From positions 5,873-69,872 of the forward strand of contig JAWLAN010000024.1 in NCBI GenBank assembly GCA_041395385.1: a stretch of DNA of 64,000 nucleotides, read 5' to 3'. The notes beneath the pieces were generated by a model. The model was not told where the DNA came from, did no database searches, and saw only the letters and a list, made by a program, of their open reading frames with translations. The DNA is from JAJVHZ01 sp041395385. Its GTDB lineage: Bacteria > Pseudomonadota > Gammaproteobacteria > JAJPIJ01. Shown piece after piece: positions 1 through 8,733 of the stretch. Both the position numbers and the translations under genes were made by a program. The first letter of the stretch is position 1, and each line of letters starts with the position of its first letter.

Positions 1-2131
1 CGGCAGTCTCGGCGAGTCGCTTCAGATGGACGTAGTCGGTCTTGCCGGTGCCGAGCAGCGGCAGCTCCTTTAAGTGTTCGATCCGCCGCGGCACGGCCAG
101 CTCCGGCGCCCCGAGCGTGCGGGCCCCCTGCAGGATCGCCTCCCGGTCCAGTGCGGCGTCGGTGGTGAACAGCACCAGCGACTCGCCGCGTTTCGGATCG
201 GCGATCGCCACGGTGGCGTGATGCCCGCCGGGCGAGGCGGCCTGCGCGATTTTCTCGACCACCTCCAGCGACACCATCTCCCCGGCGATCTTGGCGAACC
301 GCTTCACCCGGCCCCGGATGCTGAGGAAGCCGTCCTGGTCGATCGCGACGATGTCGCCGGTACTGTGCCAGCCCGCGCCGATGTCGGAGGCCGGCGGTTG
401 CAGCACCCCGGGCCTCTCGTGCAGATAGTAGCCGAGCATGACGTTCGGCCCGCGCACGTGCAGCACGCCGCCTTCGCCGATGCCCTCGACCGGCTGCAGG
501 CGGTGCTCCACACCCGGCAGCAGCGTGCCGACGGTACCGGTGCGATAGGCCATCGGGGTGTTCACGGCGATCACCGGCGCGCATTCGGTGGCGCCGTAGC
601 CCTCCATGATCCTTATCCCGAACTTCTCGTACCACGCCTTGCGGACCTCGTCGTTCAGTTTCTCGGCCCCGGAGACCACGTAGCGCAGCCGATAGAAATC
701 GTAGGGGTGGGCGAACTTGGCGTAGGCGCCGAGGAAGGTGCTGGTGCCGAACAGCACCGTGCAGCCGCGGTCGTAGATGACCTCGGGGATGACGCGGTAG
801 TGCAGCGGCGAGGGATAGAGAAACAGCCTGCTGCCGGTGACCAGCGGCATGATGGCGCCGCAGGTCAACCCGAAGGCGTGAAACACCGGCAGGGCGACGA
901 GGAATTTGTCGGCCGGCGAGAAATCCACCACCGCGCGGACCTGCGCCACGTTGGCGAGCAGTGCGTCGTGGCTCAGCACCACGCCCTTGGGCTTGCCCTC
1001 GGAGCCGGAGGTGAACAGCACGACCGCCGGGTCATGCGGCGATGTCCGCCGCATCGCCACGCGCGGCATCCGCAGCGCGTAGAGGACGAGCCAGAGCCGG
1101 TCCGCCAGGGTGAATCGCGGGTGCAGATCCTCCAGGTACACCAACTGCACGTTCCGGATCGCCTCCACGGTCGCTGCCAGCTTGGCGGTCTCCAGGAACC
1201 GCCGCGAGGTGAGGATGGTGCGCACGCCGGCCGCCTCGCAGGCGTATTGCATGCCGGCGGCGCCGGCCGTGTAGTTCAGCATCGCCGGCACGCGCCGCAT
1301 CGCGCTCATTCCGAGGATCGTGCACACGGTGGCGCTGACGTTGGGCAGGAGCAGGCCGACGTTCTCGCGCTCCTCGCTGACCCTGGCGACCAGTCGCCCG
1401 ATGGCGAGGCTGCGCTTCAGCAGTTCGCGATAGGACTGCTCCTGCTGGTTCATGTCCTCGAGCAGGCGCGCGTTCCGGCCGTTGATCGCCATGGCGTCGA
1501 GGAAGGCGGTGAAAAGCGTCTGCGACGGCCGGGAGGAGAACACCATCTCCTGCATGAGCCGGCGCATCGCCTCGCCGGCCTTGCGCCGCCGCTGCTTCGC
1601 CGTCGGCGCCTCCGGCATCGCGATGGTGGTCGTCGGCAGCAGCGTGATCGTGATGCGCGGAAACAGTTTTCGGCGGAATTGCCCGGACAGACGGCTGAAG
1701 TACGAACGTTCCGGACCGTCCAGTCGCACCGGCAGGATGGTGGCGCCGGTCCTGGCGGCGACGAAGGCGGGGCCCTCGTAGACCTTCATGATGCTGCCGG
1801 TCAGGGTGATGCGGCCTTCCGGGAAGATGGCGACGGGCCGGTCGGATTCGAGCAGCGCAATGACCTTCTTCATGGCCATCGGGCTGGTGGGATCGACCGC
1901 CAGGTGCGGGACCTGGGAGAGCACCATCCGGAACAATGGCTGCTTCAGCACCGTCGTATGCACCACGAAGGTGGGGCGTATGGGCAGGAACAGGCCGAGC
2001 AGGAGCCCGTCGAGGAAGGAGAGGTGATTGGCGATCACCAGCAGCCTGCCGTGGGTCATCGGGGCCGTGTCCCCGACCACGCGGACGCCGAACAGCAGGC
2101 GGAACAGTCGCTTCAATACGGCCCGCAGCAC
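1..2131 (-). CDS. aas: Bifunctional acyl-[ACP] synthetase / 2-acyl-glycerophospho-ethanolamine acyltransferase (3' end cut by window)
   Basis: Reading leftward from a GTG at 2131, the frame stays open to the window edge (710 codons), so only a few C-terminal residues are probably missing; E. coli Aas is 719 aa. The N-terminal ~190 residues form a PlsC-type acyltransferase with the HX4D motif (NHLSFLDG) and the FPEGRIT motif. The remainder is an AMP-forming acyl-CoA/acyl-ACP synthetase, and the last visible residues include the C-terminal GTGKTDY element with its catalytic-type lysine. In the family this protein re-acylates lysophosphatidylethanolamine at the inner membrane. A GGAGGAG ribosome site lies 5 nt before the GTG, which decides the start. 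It follows the 5-FCL gene by 76 bp on the same strand. Long plus-strand frames over this stretch are shadows caused by the high GC content. Confidence 0.9.
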   Translation of the reverse strand, partial: MLRAVLKRLFRLLFGVRVVGDTAPMTHGRLLVIANHLSFLDGLLLGLFLPIRPTFVVHTTVLKQPLFRMVLSQVPHLAVDPTSPMAMKKVIALLESDRPVAIFPEGRITLTGSIMKVYEGPAFVAARTGATILPVRLDGPERSYFSRLSGQFRRKLFPRITITLLPTTTIAMPEAPTAKQRRRKAGEAMRRLMQEMVFSSRPSQTLFTAFLDAMAINGRNARLLEDMNQQEQSYRELLKRSLAIGRLVARVSEERENVGLLLPNVSATVCTILGMSAMRRVPAMLNYTAGAAGMQYACEAAGVRTILTSRRFLETAKLAATVEAIRNVQLVYLEDLHPRFTLADRLWLVLYALRMPRVAMRRTSPHDPAVVLFTSGSEGKPKGVVLSHDALLANVAQVRAVVDFSPADKFLVALPVFHAFGLTCGAIMPLVTGSRLFLYPSPLHYRVIPEVIYDRGCTVLFGTSTFLGAYAKFAHPYDFYRLRYVVSGAEKLNDEVRKAWYEKFGIRIMEGYGATECAPVIAVNTPMAYRTGTVGTLLPGVEHRLQPVEGIGEGGVLHVRGPNVMLGYYLHERPGVLQPPASDIGAGWHSTGDIVAIDQDGFLSIRGRVKRFAKIAGEMVSLEVVEKIAQAASPGGHHATVAIADPKRGESLVLFTTDAALDREAILQGARTLGAPELAVPRRIEHLKELPLLGTGKTDYVHLKRLAETA

Positions 2132-2207
2132 GTGGTCTCCTCCGTCGTTGTCCTCAGCGATGGAAAGGCGGTGGCCGCGATGTCTTCGCCGGGCCGGCTC
2201 CCGTGCT

Positions 2208-2804
2208 TCAGCACACCCCGGCGTGTATCGCGATCACCCGCCGCTCCGTGACGATGGCGTCGACCGGAACGTCGTTCTCGTCCGTGGGCACCGCGGGGAG
2301 GATCTGCGCCTCGAACGCCAGGGCGATCTTCGCCCGGCAGCGGTGGCCGGCGAACCAGCGATCGTAATAGCCCGCGCCGAAGCCGATGCGATGGCCGGCC
2401 TCGGTGAACCCCAGGCCCGGTGTCACCACCACATCGAATTCCTCGTTCACCGCCTCGGTGGCGACGGGGCTCAGGATCCCGAGTTGCGCCGGGCGCAGCC
2501 CCTCCCACTCGCGCAGCCTGCAGGCGATCATCTCGGTCCTGCCCAGGATCTTCGGGACCGCGACCTCGCGTCCCTCGGCCAGCAGCTGCCTGAGGAGATC
2601 ATGTGTGTGGACCTCGCTGCCGCTGGAGATGAACACGAACACGCGGGCGGCCGATCGCATGGCCTGCAGGGCCGTCAGCCGCTGGCATATGGCCGCGGAG
2701 CAGCGCTGGCGGTCGGCCTCGGAGAGGGCGTCACGGGCGGCCTTCAACCCGGCCCGCAGGGCCGCCTTCTCGGCGGCCAGCTGATCAGAGCCGGTGGGCG
2801 TCAT
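2208..2804 (-). CDS. 5-formyltetrahydrofolate cyclo-ligase
   Basis: The 198-aa product has the 5-FCL/MTHFS fold markers: an N-terminal basic helix (residues ~10-45), and near the C-terminus the phosphate-binding loop GFGAGYYDRW preceded by DVVVTPGLGF. The enzyme converts 5-formyl-THF to 5,10-methenyl-THF using ATP in the cytoplasm, returning stored folate to one-carbon metabolism. The start ATG at 2804 faces the divergent rpsP operon across 108 bp. In many gammaproteobacteria this gene lies just downstream of the 6S RNA gene ssrS. Here the 108-bp space is too short for a 6S RNA, so that linkage is absent. Confidence 0.93.
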   Translation of the reverse strand: MTPTGSDQLAAEKAALRAGLKAARDALSEADRQRCSAAICQRLTALQAMRSAARVFVFISSGSEVHTHDLLRQLLAEGREVAVPKILGRTEMIACRLREWEGLRPAQLGILSPVATEAVNEEFDVVVTPGLGFTEAGHRIGFGAGYYDRWFAGHRCRAKIALAFEAQILPAVPTDENDVPVDAIVTERRVIAIHAGVC

Positions 2805-2810
2805 TTATCC

Positions 2811-2839
2811 TTTTCATTTTCGGAGCTTATCCGTACAAT
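2811..2839 (+). promoter_or_regulatory. Predicted sigma-70 promoter of the rpsP operon
   Basis: A -35 hexamer TTTTCA (2811-2816) and a -10 hexamer TACAAT (2834-2839) are separated by an ideal 17-bp spacer. The predicted start site is about 70 bp before the rpsP ATG. The stretch is unusually AT-rich for this genome. The assignment is by pattern only. Confidence 0.6.
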
Positions 2840-2912
2840 ACGCGCCTTTCGCGGCGTCGGCGAACGCCGCCCGCTGCCTGACAAATCCTATTCTGACAGG
2901 AACTTAAGTCGC

Positions 2913-3155
2913 ATGGTAACCATACGTTTATCGCGCGGTGGCGCCAAGAAGCGCCCGTACTACTACATCGTGGTGACCGACAGCCGCTGCAAGCGCGACG
3001 GCCAGAAGCTCGAGCGCATCGGCTTCTTCAACCCCATGGCGGCGAGCAACGAGCCGAAGTTTCAGATTGACAAGGCGCGCGTGGATTACTGGGTTTCCAA
3101 GGGCGCCAAGGCCTCCGAACGGGTGGCTGACCTGATTGCCCGTCACGCCGCCTGA
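2913..3155 (+). CDS. rpsP: 30S ribosomal protein S16
   Basis: The 80-aa product begins MVTIRLSRGGAKKRPYYYIV, the S16 signature, and continues with the RDGQKLERIGFFNP segment; the length matches the family (about 80-85 aa). S16 binds 16S rRNA and is needed for 30S assembly. It is the first gene of the conserved rpsP-rimM-trmD-rplS operon. The same frame is open upstream by hundreds of codons, but the ATG at 2913 is fixed by homology and lies below a good promoter. Its 3' end overlaps the likely TTG start of rimM by 20 bp, suggesting translational coupling. Confidence 0.97.
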   Translation: MVTIRLSRGGAKKRPYYYIVVTDSRCKRDGQKLERIGFFNPMAASNEPKFQIDKARVDYWVSKGAKASERVADLIARHAA

Positions 3156-3678
3156 GGTTCCGCCGCCGGCGGCGGCAGAGGAGCGTTACGTCATCCTGGG
3201 CAAGGTCAGTGGGCTGTTCGGGGTGCAGGGCTGGGTGCGGGTCTACTCCCACACGCGGCCGATTGAAAACATTTTGAAGTACGCGCCGTGGTATCTGCAG
3301 CAGGCCGGCTCCTGGCGGCCTTATGAGCTTGCCGAGGGCAGGCCGCACGGCAAGGGGCTGGTCGCGAGACTGGCGGGAATAGAAGATCGCGACCTGGCGC
3401 GAACCCTGGTGGGAGCGGCCATCGCGGTGAAGCGCTCGCAGCTGCCGGCGCTGGGGGCCGGGGAGTATTACCAAACCGACCTCGTCGGCCTGGCGGTGGT
3501 GAACCGCGAGGGCGTCAGGCTCGGCACCGTGCAGCGGATCTTCGAGACCGGTGCCCACGACGTGCTGGTGGTGCGCGGTGCGCACGAGCATCTGATCCCG
3601 CTGGTGTTCGGCGTCCATGTGCTCGGGATTGACGAGTCCACCGGCGTGATCGAGGTGGACTGGGACGAGGATTACTGA
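3136..3678 (+). CDS. rimM: 16S rRNA processing / ribosome maturation factor RimM
   Basis: The 180-aa product has an N-terminal RimM barrel (residues ~16-95, beginning YVILGKVSGLFGVQGWVRV) and a C-terminal PRC-barrel-like half (residues ~105-180, including YYQTDLVGL and HEHLIPLV), the usual two-domain layout and length. RimM binds S19 and the 30S head during late maturation. No ATG or GTG lies between the upstream stop and the conserved first strand. TTG at 3136, inside the end of rpsP, is therefore the most plausible start and gives a 20-bp overlap with rpsP. The exact N-terminus is less certain than the function. Confidence 0.94.
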   Translation: MPVTPPEVPPPAAAEERYVILGKVSGLFGVQGWVRVYSHTRPIENILKYAPWYLQQAGSWRPYELAEGRPHGKGLVARLAGIEDRDLARTLVGAAIAVKRSQLPALGAGEYYQTDLVGLAVVNREGVRLGTVQRIFETGAHDVLVVRGAHEHLIPLVFGVHVLGIDESTGVIEVDWDEDY

Positions 3679-3707
3679 GTCGCACCGAGGCACTCGCAGG
3701 GGGCGGC

Positions 3708-4472
3708 ATGCGGCGCATAGGCGTGGTGACCCTGTTCCCCGAGATGCTGCGGGCGCTGACCGAATTCGGCGTCTCGGGAAGGGCGGTGGCCAACGGACTG
3801 GTAGAGGTGCAAACCTGGAATCCGCGCGATTACGCGACGGATCGCCATCGCAGCGTCGACGACCGGCCTTACGGCGGCGGCCCGGGGATGGTGATGATGG
3901 TGGAGCCGCTGCGCGGCGCGATACGCGCGGCACGCGCGGCGCTCGAGCCCTGCACGGTGATCTATCTCTCGCCGAGAGGACGCCGGCTCGGTCAGGCGGG
4001 GGTGGAGCGCATCGCCGGCCTCGGAAACGCGGTGCTGGTCGCCGGCCGTTACGAAGGCATCGACGAGCGCCTCATCGGCACCGAGATCGACGAGGAACTG
4101 TCCATCGGCGACTACGTGCTGAGCGGCGGCGAACTGCCCGCGATGGTGTTGATCGACGCCCTGGTGCGGCTGATCCCCGGGGCGTTGGGCGACGAGGATT
4201 CCGCGCGGCAGGACTCCTTCGTCGACGGGCTGCTCGATTGCGAGCACTATACGCGCCCGGAGGAGATCGACGGGCGGCGGGTACCGGAGGTTTTGCTCTC
4301 CGGCAACCACGCGGTCATCGCGCGATGGCGGCGCAAGCAGGCGCTGGGCATGACCTGGTTGCGGCGCCCCGATCTGCTGGCGGACATGCCGCTGGCGCGG
4401 AGCGACCGGCTGCTGCTGGAGGAGTTCGTGTCGGAACGAGGGCCCGCGGAGGCCGCGACGCCGGCGAAGTGA
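3708..4472 (+). CDS. trmD: tRNA (guanine-N1)-methyltransferase
   Basis: The 254-aa protein starts MRRIGVVTLFPEM and carries the TrmD trefoil-knot SAM site (YGGGPGMVMMVEP at residues ~57-69 and IGDYVLSGGELP near residue 130). It methylates G37 in tRNAs reading CNN and some other codons, which prevents +1 frameshifting. It sits 29 bp after rimM and 108 bp before rplS in the standard order. The C-terminal domain that recognises the anticodon stem is present, with RPEEIDGRRVPEVLLSGNH at its entrance. Confidence 0.97.
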   Translation: MRRIGVVTLFPEMLRALTEFGVSGRAVANGLVEVQTWNPRDYATDRHRSVDDRPYGGGPGMVMMVEPLRGAIRAARAALEPCTVIYLSPRGRRLGQAGVERIAGLGNAVLVAGRYEGIDERLIGTEIDEELSIGDYVLSGGELPAMVLIDALVRLIPGALGDEDSARQDSFVDGLLDCEHYTRPEEIDGRRVPEVLLSGNHAVIARWRRKQALGMTWLRRPDLLADMPLARSDRLLLEEFVSERGPAEAATPAK

Positions 4473-4496
4473 AGCGTGATCGGCGGTGGCGGTGAA

Positions 4497-4513
4497 GCAC
4501 GCCTGCGGCGTGC
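4497..4513. repeat. Short GC-rich stem-loop between trmD and rplS (REP-like)
   Basis: A perfect 7-bp stem (GCACGCC / GGCGTGC) closes a three-base loop. The flanks (AAG before, AGGCTCCCA after) make it resemble the REP-type palindromes common in gammaproteobacteria. Only one clear copy was seen in this window. It could also be an mRNA processing or attenuation hairpin within the operon. Confidence 0.4.
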
Positions 4514-4580
4514 AGGCTCCCATCGCGAGCCGGGCCGGGCAAAGGTTTGGCAGTGACGACTGATTTGAGAGGAAGACGCC

Positions 4581-4946
4581 ATGAGCAAGGTGATCGAGCA
4601 GATCGAAAAAGAGCAGATGAACCGCGAAGTGCCGGAGTTTCGCCCCGGCGACGTGGTCGTCGTGCAGGTGAAGGTGAAGGAGGGCGAGCGTGAGCGCCTG
4701 CAGGCGTTCGAGGGCGTGGTCATCGGCAAGCGCAACCGCGGGCTGAACTCCTCGTTCACCGTGCGCAAGATCTCCCACGGCGAGGGCGTGGAGCGCGTGT
4801 TCCGCACCTACAGCCCGACGGTCAGCGAGATCAGCGTCAAGCGCCGCGGCCACGTGCGCCAGGCCAAGCTCTATTACATGCGCGACCTGCGCGGCAAGGC
4901 GGCGCGCATCAAGGAGCGCATCGAGAGCAAGGACAAGTCCGAGTAA
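4581..4946 (+). CDS. rplS: 50S ribosomal protein L19
   Basis: The 121-aa product matches L19 in length and motifs: MSKVIEQIEKEQM at the N-terminus, FRPGDVVVVQVKVKEG, the central FEGVVIGKRNRGLNSSFTVR block, and VKRRGHVRQAKLYYMRDLRGK near the C-terminus. L19 lies at the 30S-50S interface. It is the last gene of the rpsP operon and is followed by a strong hairpin terminator. The start ATG has a GAGGAAG ribosome site at suitable spacing. Confidence 0.97.
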   Translation: MSKVIEQIEKEQMNREVPEFRPGDVVVVQVKVKEGERERLQAFEGVVIGKRNRGLNSSFTVRKISHGEGVERVFRTYSPTVSEISVKRRGHVRQAKLYYMRDLRGKAARIKERIESKDKSE

Positions 4947-5001
4947 CACGGTCGGCGCGCGCCGACACCTCTGCCGGTGTCAGCACTGCGACGCACCCAT
5001 G

Positions 5002-5040
5002 ACGGGGGATGCCGGCTCGGCATCCCCCGTTTGCGTTTCT
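5002..5040 (+). terminator. Rho-independent terminator after rplS
   Basis: A perfect 12-bp stem (5002-5013 pairing with 5019-5030) with a 5-nt loop is followed by a T-rich tail (5031-5040). A 16-bp palindrome at 4951-4966 and a second small hairpin (4964-4981) precede it. The terminator contains the first in-frame ATG of xerD, which argues that xerD starts further down. Confidence 0.8.
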
Positions 5041-5059
5041 AGACCTCGCCTGCGATCGC

Positions 5060-5983
5060 GTGGCCGCCGCAGCTCCCTCATCCACCGACGCCGCCAGGGC
5101 GGACCCGGACAACCTGGTCGAGCGATTCCTGGATGCCATCTGGGTGGAGCGCGGTCTGAGCGATCTCACGCTGTCGGCGTATCGCGGCGACCTCGCCGCG
5201 TTCTGCCGCTGGCTCGCGGTCCGCGCGGTGACAGTCACCGGTGCCGGGTCCGCGCATCTCCTGGAGTTCCTCGCCAGCCATCCCCGCGCCTCGGCGCGCA
5301 GCACCGCGCGCCGGCTCTCGACCCTGCGGCGCTTCTACCAGTACCTGGTGCGGGAACGCGTGCTCGGGCACGACCCGAGCACGGGGGTGCCTGCGCCGCG
5401 GCTCGGACGGTCGCTGCCCAAGGTGATCTCCGAGGCGAGCGTCGAGCAGCTGCTTAACGCCCCGGATACCGACCAGCCGCTCGGCCTGCGCGACCGCGCC
5501 ATGCTCGAGCTCATGTACGCCACCGGCCTGCGGGTATCGGAACTGGTGCGGCTGCTGGGGGTGCAGGTGAACCTGCGCCAGGGGGCGTTGCGCGTGACGG
5601 GCAAGGGTGAGAAGGAGCGGCTCGTGCCCATGGGAGAAGAGGCGATGCAGTGGCTGCAGCGCTACGTCAAGTCGGCGCGCCCCGCGCTGCTCGGCAACGC
5701 CTCCTCGCCGTTCCTGTTCCTAACCCGGCACGGCGAGCCCATGACACGGCAGATGTTCTGGCATCTCATCAAGCGATACGCCCGGGCGGCGGGGATCGAC
5801 GACACCCTGTCGCCGCACACGCTGCGACACGCCTTCGCCACGCACCTGCTGAATCACGGCGCGGATCTGCGCGTCGTACAGATGCTGCTCGGTCACAGCA
5901 ATGTCTCGACCACGCAGATCTACACCCACGTCGCCCGCGCGCGGCTCAAGGAGCTGCACGCGCGCCACCACCCGCGCGGCTGA
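5060..5983 (+). CDS. xerD: Site-specific tyrosine recombinase XerD
   Basis: The catalytic set is complete: Arg in ATGLRVSEL, Lys in GKGEKER, HxxR in HTLRHAFATHLL, His in LGHSNVSTTQ, and the nucleophile Tyr in QIYTHV. The N-terminal SAM-like domain (VERFLDAIWVERGLS onward) is present. The C-terminal ARLKELHARHHPRG ending is typical of XerD rather than XerC. With XerC it resolves chromosome dimers at dif under FtsK control. The frame is open from an ATG at 5009, but that codon lies in the rplS terminator stem. The GTG at 5060 gives 307 aa, close to the usual ~300, and is preferred. No strong ribosome site supports either start. Confidence 0.92.
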   Translation: MAAAAPSSTDAARADPDNLVERFLDAIWVERGLSDLTLSAYRGDLAAFCRWLAVRAVTVTGAGSAHLLEFLASHPRASARSTARRLSTLRRFYQYLVRERVLGHDPSTGVPAPRLGRSLPKVISEASVEQLLNAPDTDQPLGLRDRAMLELMYATGLRVSELVRLLGVQVNLRQGALRVTGKGEKERLVPMGEEAMQWLQRYVKSARPALLGNASSPFLFLTRHGEPMTRQMFWHLIKRYARAAGIDDTLSPHTLRHAFATHLLNHGADLRVVQMLLGHSNVSTTQIYTHVARARLKELHARHHPRG

Positions 5984-5992
5984 CCGCGGCGC

Positions 5993-7771
5993 TCAGCTCG
6001 CCGGAAGCACGGACAGCACCTCCTCGATGGTGGTCAGTCCGGAGGAAACCTTGTCTGCGCCGCTCACCCGCAGGCTGCGCATGCCGAGCTGCAACGCCGC
6101 CTCCCGCAGACGGCCGGCGTTGACATTGTCTTCCTGCAGCAGCGTGTTGAGCTCCTTGCGCATGGTCAGCATCTCGTAGAGGCCGGTGCGCCCGAGGTAG
6201 CCGGTCTGCCGGCACTCCTCGCATCCGACCGCCCGGTAGCCGATCTTGGGGTGTGGAATGGCGTTCGCGCCGACCAGGCCCTGCCAGGCCTTCACGTCCA
6301 GCGGCGCGGGCTGCTTGCAGTGCGGGCAGAGCGTGCGGACCAGCCGTTGCGCGACCACGCCCAGCAGGGTGGCGCCGATCAGGAACGGCTGCACGCCGAT
6401 GTCGACCAGGCGCGTGATGGCCGACGGGGCGTCGTTGGTGTGCAGGGTCGAGAGCACGAGATGGCCGGTCAGCGCGGCCTGGATGGCGGTCGTGGCGGTC
6501 TCGCGGTCCCTGACCTCGCCGATCATGATGATGTCGGGGTCCTGGCGCAGCAGCGTGCGCACGCCGCTCGCGAAATCGACGTCGATGCTGGCCTGGACCT
6601 GCATCTGATTGAAGGCCGGTTCGACCATCTCGATGGGATCTTCGATGGTGCAGACGTTGATCTCCGGCTTGGCCAGCTGCTTGAGCGCCGAATACAGGGT
6701 CGTGGTCTTGCCCGAGCCGGTCGGTCCGGTCACCAGGATGAAGCCGTGCGGATGGCCGGTCATGAACTTCCAGGCGGCGAGATCGTGACTGCTGAAGCCG
6801 AGCTCCTCGAAGCTGCGGCTCAGCACCGCCGGGTCGAAGATGCGCAGCACCAGCTTCTCGCCGAAGGCCGTGGGCATGGTGGACAGTCGCAGCTCGATCT
6901 CCTTGCCGGCGGGCGTCTTGGTCTTGATGCGCCCGTCCTGCGGCCGGCGCCGGTCGGAGACGTCCATGCGACCCAGGGACTTCAGGCGGCTGGTGATCGC
7001 GCTGGCGACGTTGGCGGGGATCTCGTGCACCTGGTGCAGCACGCCGTCGATGCGGAAGCGCACGCGCGTGAACTCGCGGCGCGGCTCCACGTGGATGTCG
7101 CTGGCGCGCTGCTCGAAGGCGAACTGCAGCAGCCAGTCGACCAGGTGGACGATGTGCTTGTCGTTGGCGTCGGGCTCGCCCATCTTGCCGAGCTCGGTGA
7201 GCTGCTCGAAGTTGCCGACCTTCGAGGTGGGCCTTTCCGCCGCCTTCGCCGCACCGGCCATCGAATGGCTGACTCCGTAGAATTCGGCGAGATAACGCTC
7301 CACGTCCTGCGGGTTGGTGATGACCCGCTTGACGCGGCGCTTCAGCACGCGCGCCATCTCCCGCTCCCACTCCCGCAGGAAGGGCTCGGCGGTGGCCACC
7401 GTCACGGTCTGCTCGTCGACCGCGATCGGCAGGAAGCGGAAGCGGGAGGCGTAGGCCTGCGAGACCAGGCGCGTGACGGCACGCACGTCGATCTTCAGCG
7501 GATCGATGCGCAGGTAGGGCAGGCCGACCTTGCCCGCGAGCCACCGCGCCAGGCGTTCCACGGTGATGGGATAGCCGGGCTTGGTCTGGCTCTGCCAGCC
7601 CATCTCCGCGATGCGCAGGAACGGATGCCTGTCCTCGCGCCCTCCGCGCCCTGACACCCTGAGCTGCTCGACATGCGTCGGTGCGATGATCTGATCGGCC
7701 AGCAGCAGACGCAGTACGGCATCGAGCGTGAGCACGCCCTCCGGCTGCGGGGCGGGAGTCGTGGCCGCCAT
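5993..7771 (-). CDS. GspE/PilB-type secretion or pilus assembly ATPase (orphan)
   Basis: The 592-aa product has an N-terminal MshEN/T2SSE-N-like region (residues ~10-200). The ATPase follows, with Walker A GPTGSGKTT, a Walker B-type region ending MIGEVRDRETA, and a His box around LSTLHTND. A tetracysteine zinc element (CPHC and CEEC) near residues 490-540 is typical of GspE/PilB. Members power type II secretion or type IV/MSHA pili at the inner membrane. The ATG at 7771 follows a GGAGG site; an upstream extension in the same frame lacks support. No other secretion or pilus gene is in the window, so its partner system is unknown. It converges on xerD and is divergent from dsbC. Confidence 0.88.
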   Translation of the reverse strand: MAATTPAPQPEGVLTLDAVLRLLLADQIIAPTHVEQLRVSGRGGREDRHPFLRIAEMGWQSQTKPGYPITVERLARWLAGKVGLPYLRIDPLKIDVRAVTRLVSQAYASRFRFLPIAVDEQTVTVATAEPFLREWEREMARVLKRRVKRVITNPQDVERYLAEFYGVSHSMAGAAKAAERPTSKVGNFEQLTELGKMGEPDANDKHIVHLVDWLLQFAFEQRASDIHVEPRREFTRVRFRIDGVLHQVHEIPANVASAITSRLKSLGRMDVSDRRRPQDGRIKTKTPAGKEIELRLSTMPTAFGEKLVLRIFDPAVLSRSFEELGFSSHDLAAWKFMTGHPHGFILVTGPTGSGKTTTLYSALKQLAKPEINVCTIEDPIEMVEPAFNQMQVQASIDVDFASGVRTLLRQDPDIIMIGEVRDRETATTAIQAALTGHLVLSTLHTNDAPSAITRLVDIGVQPFLIGATLLGVVAQRLVRTLCPHCKQPAPLDVKAWQGLVGANAIPHPKIGYRAVGCEECRQTGYLGRTGLYEMLTMRKELNTLLQEDNVNAGRLREAALQLGMRSLRVSGADKVSSGLTTIEEVLSVLPAS

Positions 7772-7956
7772 GGCGAATCCTCCACCTGTGGGATCCCGGG
7801 AAGTGTGCGGGCCAATTGCAGGCCTTGTCCAGAACCCCGCCGTCGAACCCGGGCCGCGTTCGCGGGAACGCCCCGCGGCGGGCACGGTCTGATAGGATCG
7901 CCATCTGCCTTCATCGATCCACATCGTCGCCGTCGCAGGCGGCAGGAGCTCAACGC

Positions 7957-8700
7957 ATGCGCAACTACCTGACCCCCCTCGTACTGCTGGTCGCCTCCAC
8001 GTGGGCGGTCGCTGCCGTCGCCGAGGACGACGCCCAGGTCAAGGCCAGCATCACGGAGCGGCTCGCCAAGGTCGTGCCCGGGCTGAAGGTCAACGAGATC
8101 CGCCCCGCGCCGGTCCCGGGGTGGTACGAGGTATTGATGGGGGCGAAGCTCATCTACGTGAGTGCCGACGCGCGCTACGTGTTCGACGGGACGCTCATGG
8201 ACATCAAGGAGCAGAAGAACCTCACCGCCCGCCCGGCGATGCAGGCCCGCGCCGCCGCGCTGAAATCGCTGAGCGACGCCAACAAGCTCATCGAATTCGC
8301 GCCCGAGGGCGCGACCAGGCACGTCGTCTACGTCTTCACCGACACCGAATGCGCCTACTGCCGCAAGATGCACGGGGAGGTCGCGAAGCTCAACCAGGCC
8401 GGCATCGCGGTGCGCTACCTCGCCTATCCGCGCGCCGGCGTGCCCTCGGCGACCTATGACACCATGGTTTCGGTGTGGTGCGCCGCCGATCGCAAGCAGG
8501 CACTGACCGAGGCGAAGAATGGCAATCAACTGGCCGCGGCCAACTGCGAGAACCCCGTCAAGGAGGAGTGGGAGCTCGGCAACTCGATGCAGGTGTCCGG
8601 CACGCCGACCACGCTGCTGGAGTCCGGAGAGGAACTCGGCGGCTACATCCCCGCCGAGCAGCTCATCAAGTTCTTCGAATCGGGCGGCGGCGCCTCCTGA
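7957..8700 (+). CDS. dsbC: Periplasmic thiol:disulfide interchange protein DsbC
   Basis: The 247-aa product has a signal peptide (residues 1-22, cleaving near VAA-EDD), the DsbC N-terminal dimerisation domain (ITERLAKVVPGLKVNEIRPAPVPGWYEV), and a thioredoxin-fold domain. The active site is CAYC in place of the E. coli CGYC, and the cis-proline loop SGTPTTLL is intact. DsbC isomerises wrong disulfides in the periplasm and is kept reduced by DsbD. An AGGAG site 8 nt before the ATG fixes the start. A further Cys pair (WCAADRK and NCENP) matches the structural disulfide of the family. Confidence 0.93.
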   Translation: MRNYLTPLVLLVASTWAVAAVAEDDAQVKASITERLAKVVPGLKVNEIRPAPVPGWYEVLMGAKLIYVSADARYVFDGTLMDIKEQKNLTARPAMQARAAALKSLSDANKLIEFAPEGATRHVVYVFTDTECAYCRKMHGEVAKLNQAGIAVRYLAYPRAGVPSATYDTMVSVWCAADRKQALTEAKNGNQLAAANCENPVKEEWELGNSMQVSGTPTTLLESGEELGGYIPAEQLIKFFESGGGAS

Positions 8701-8733
8701 GGCCAGGCGTACGCCGGGCAGCCGTCGCCGGCG

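Noticed and set aside
74..2251. 725-codon plus-strand open frame
   Set aside because: It lies opposite aas, whose minus-strand frame has all the family motifs; the plus frame translates to Arg/His/Gly-rich low-complexity sequence typical of antisense frames at high GC.
2805..2912. 6S RNA gene next to the 5-FCL gene
   Set aside because: The space is only 108 bp and holds the rpsP promoter; 6S RNA needs about 180 nt.
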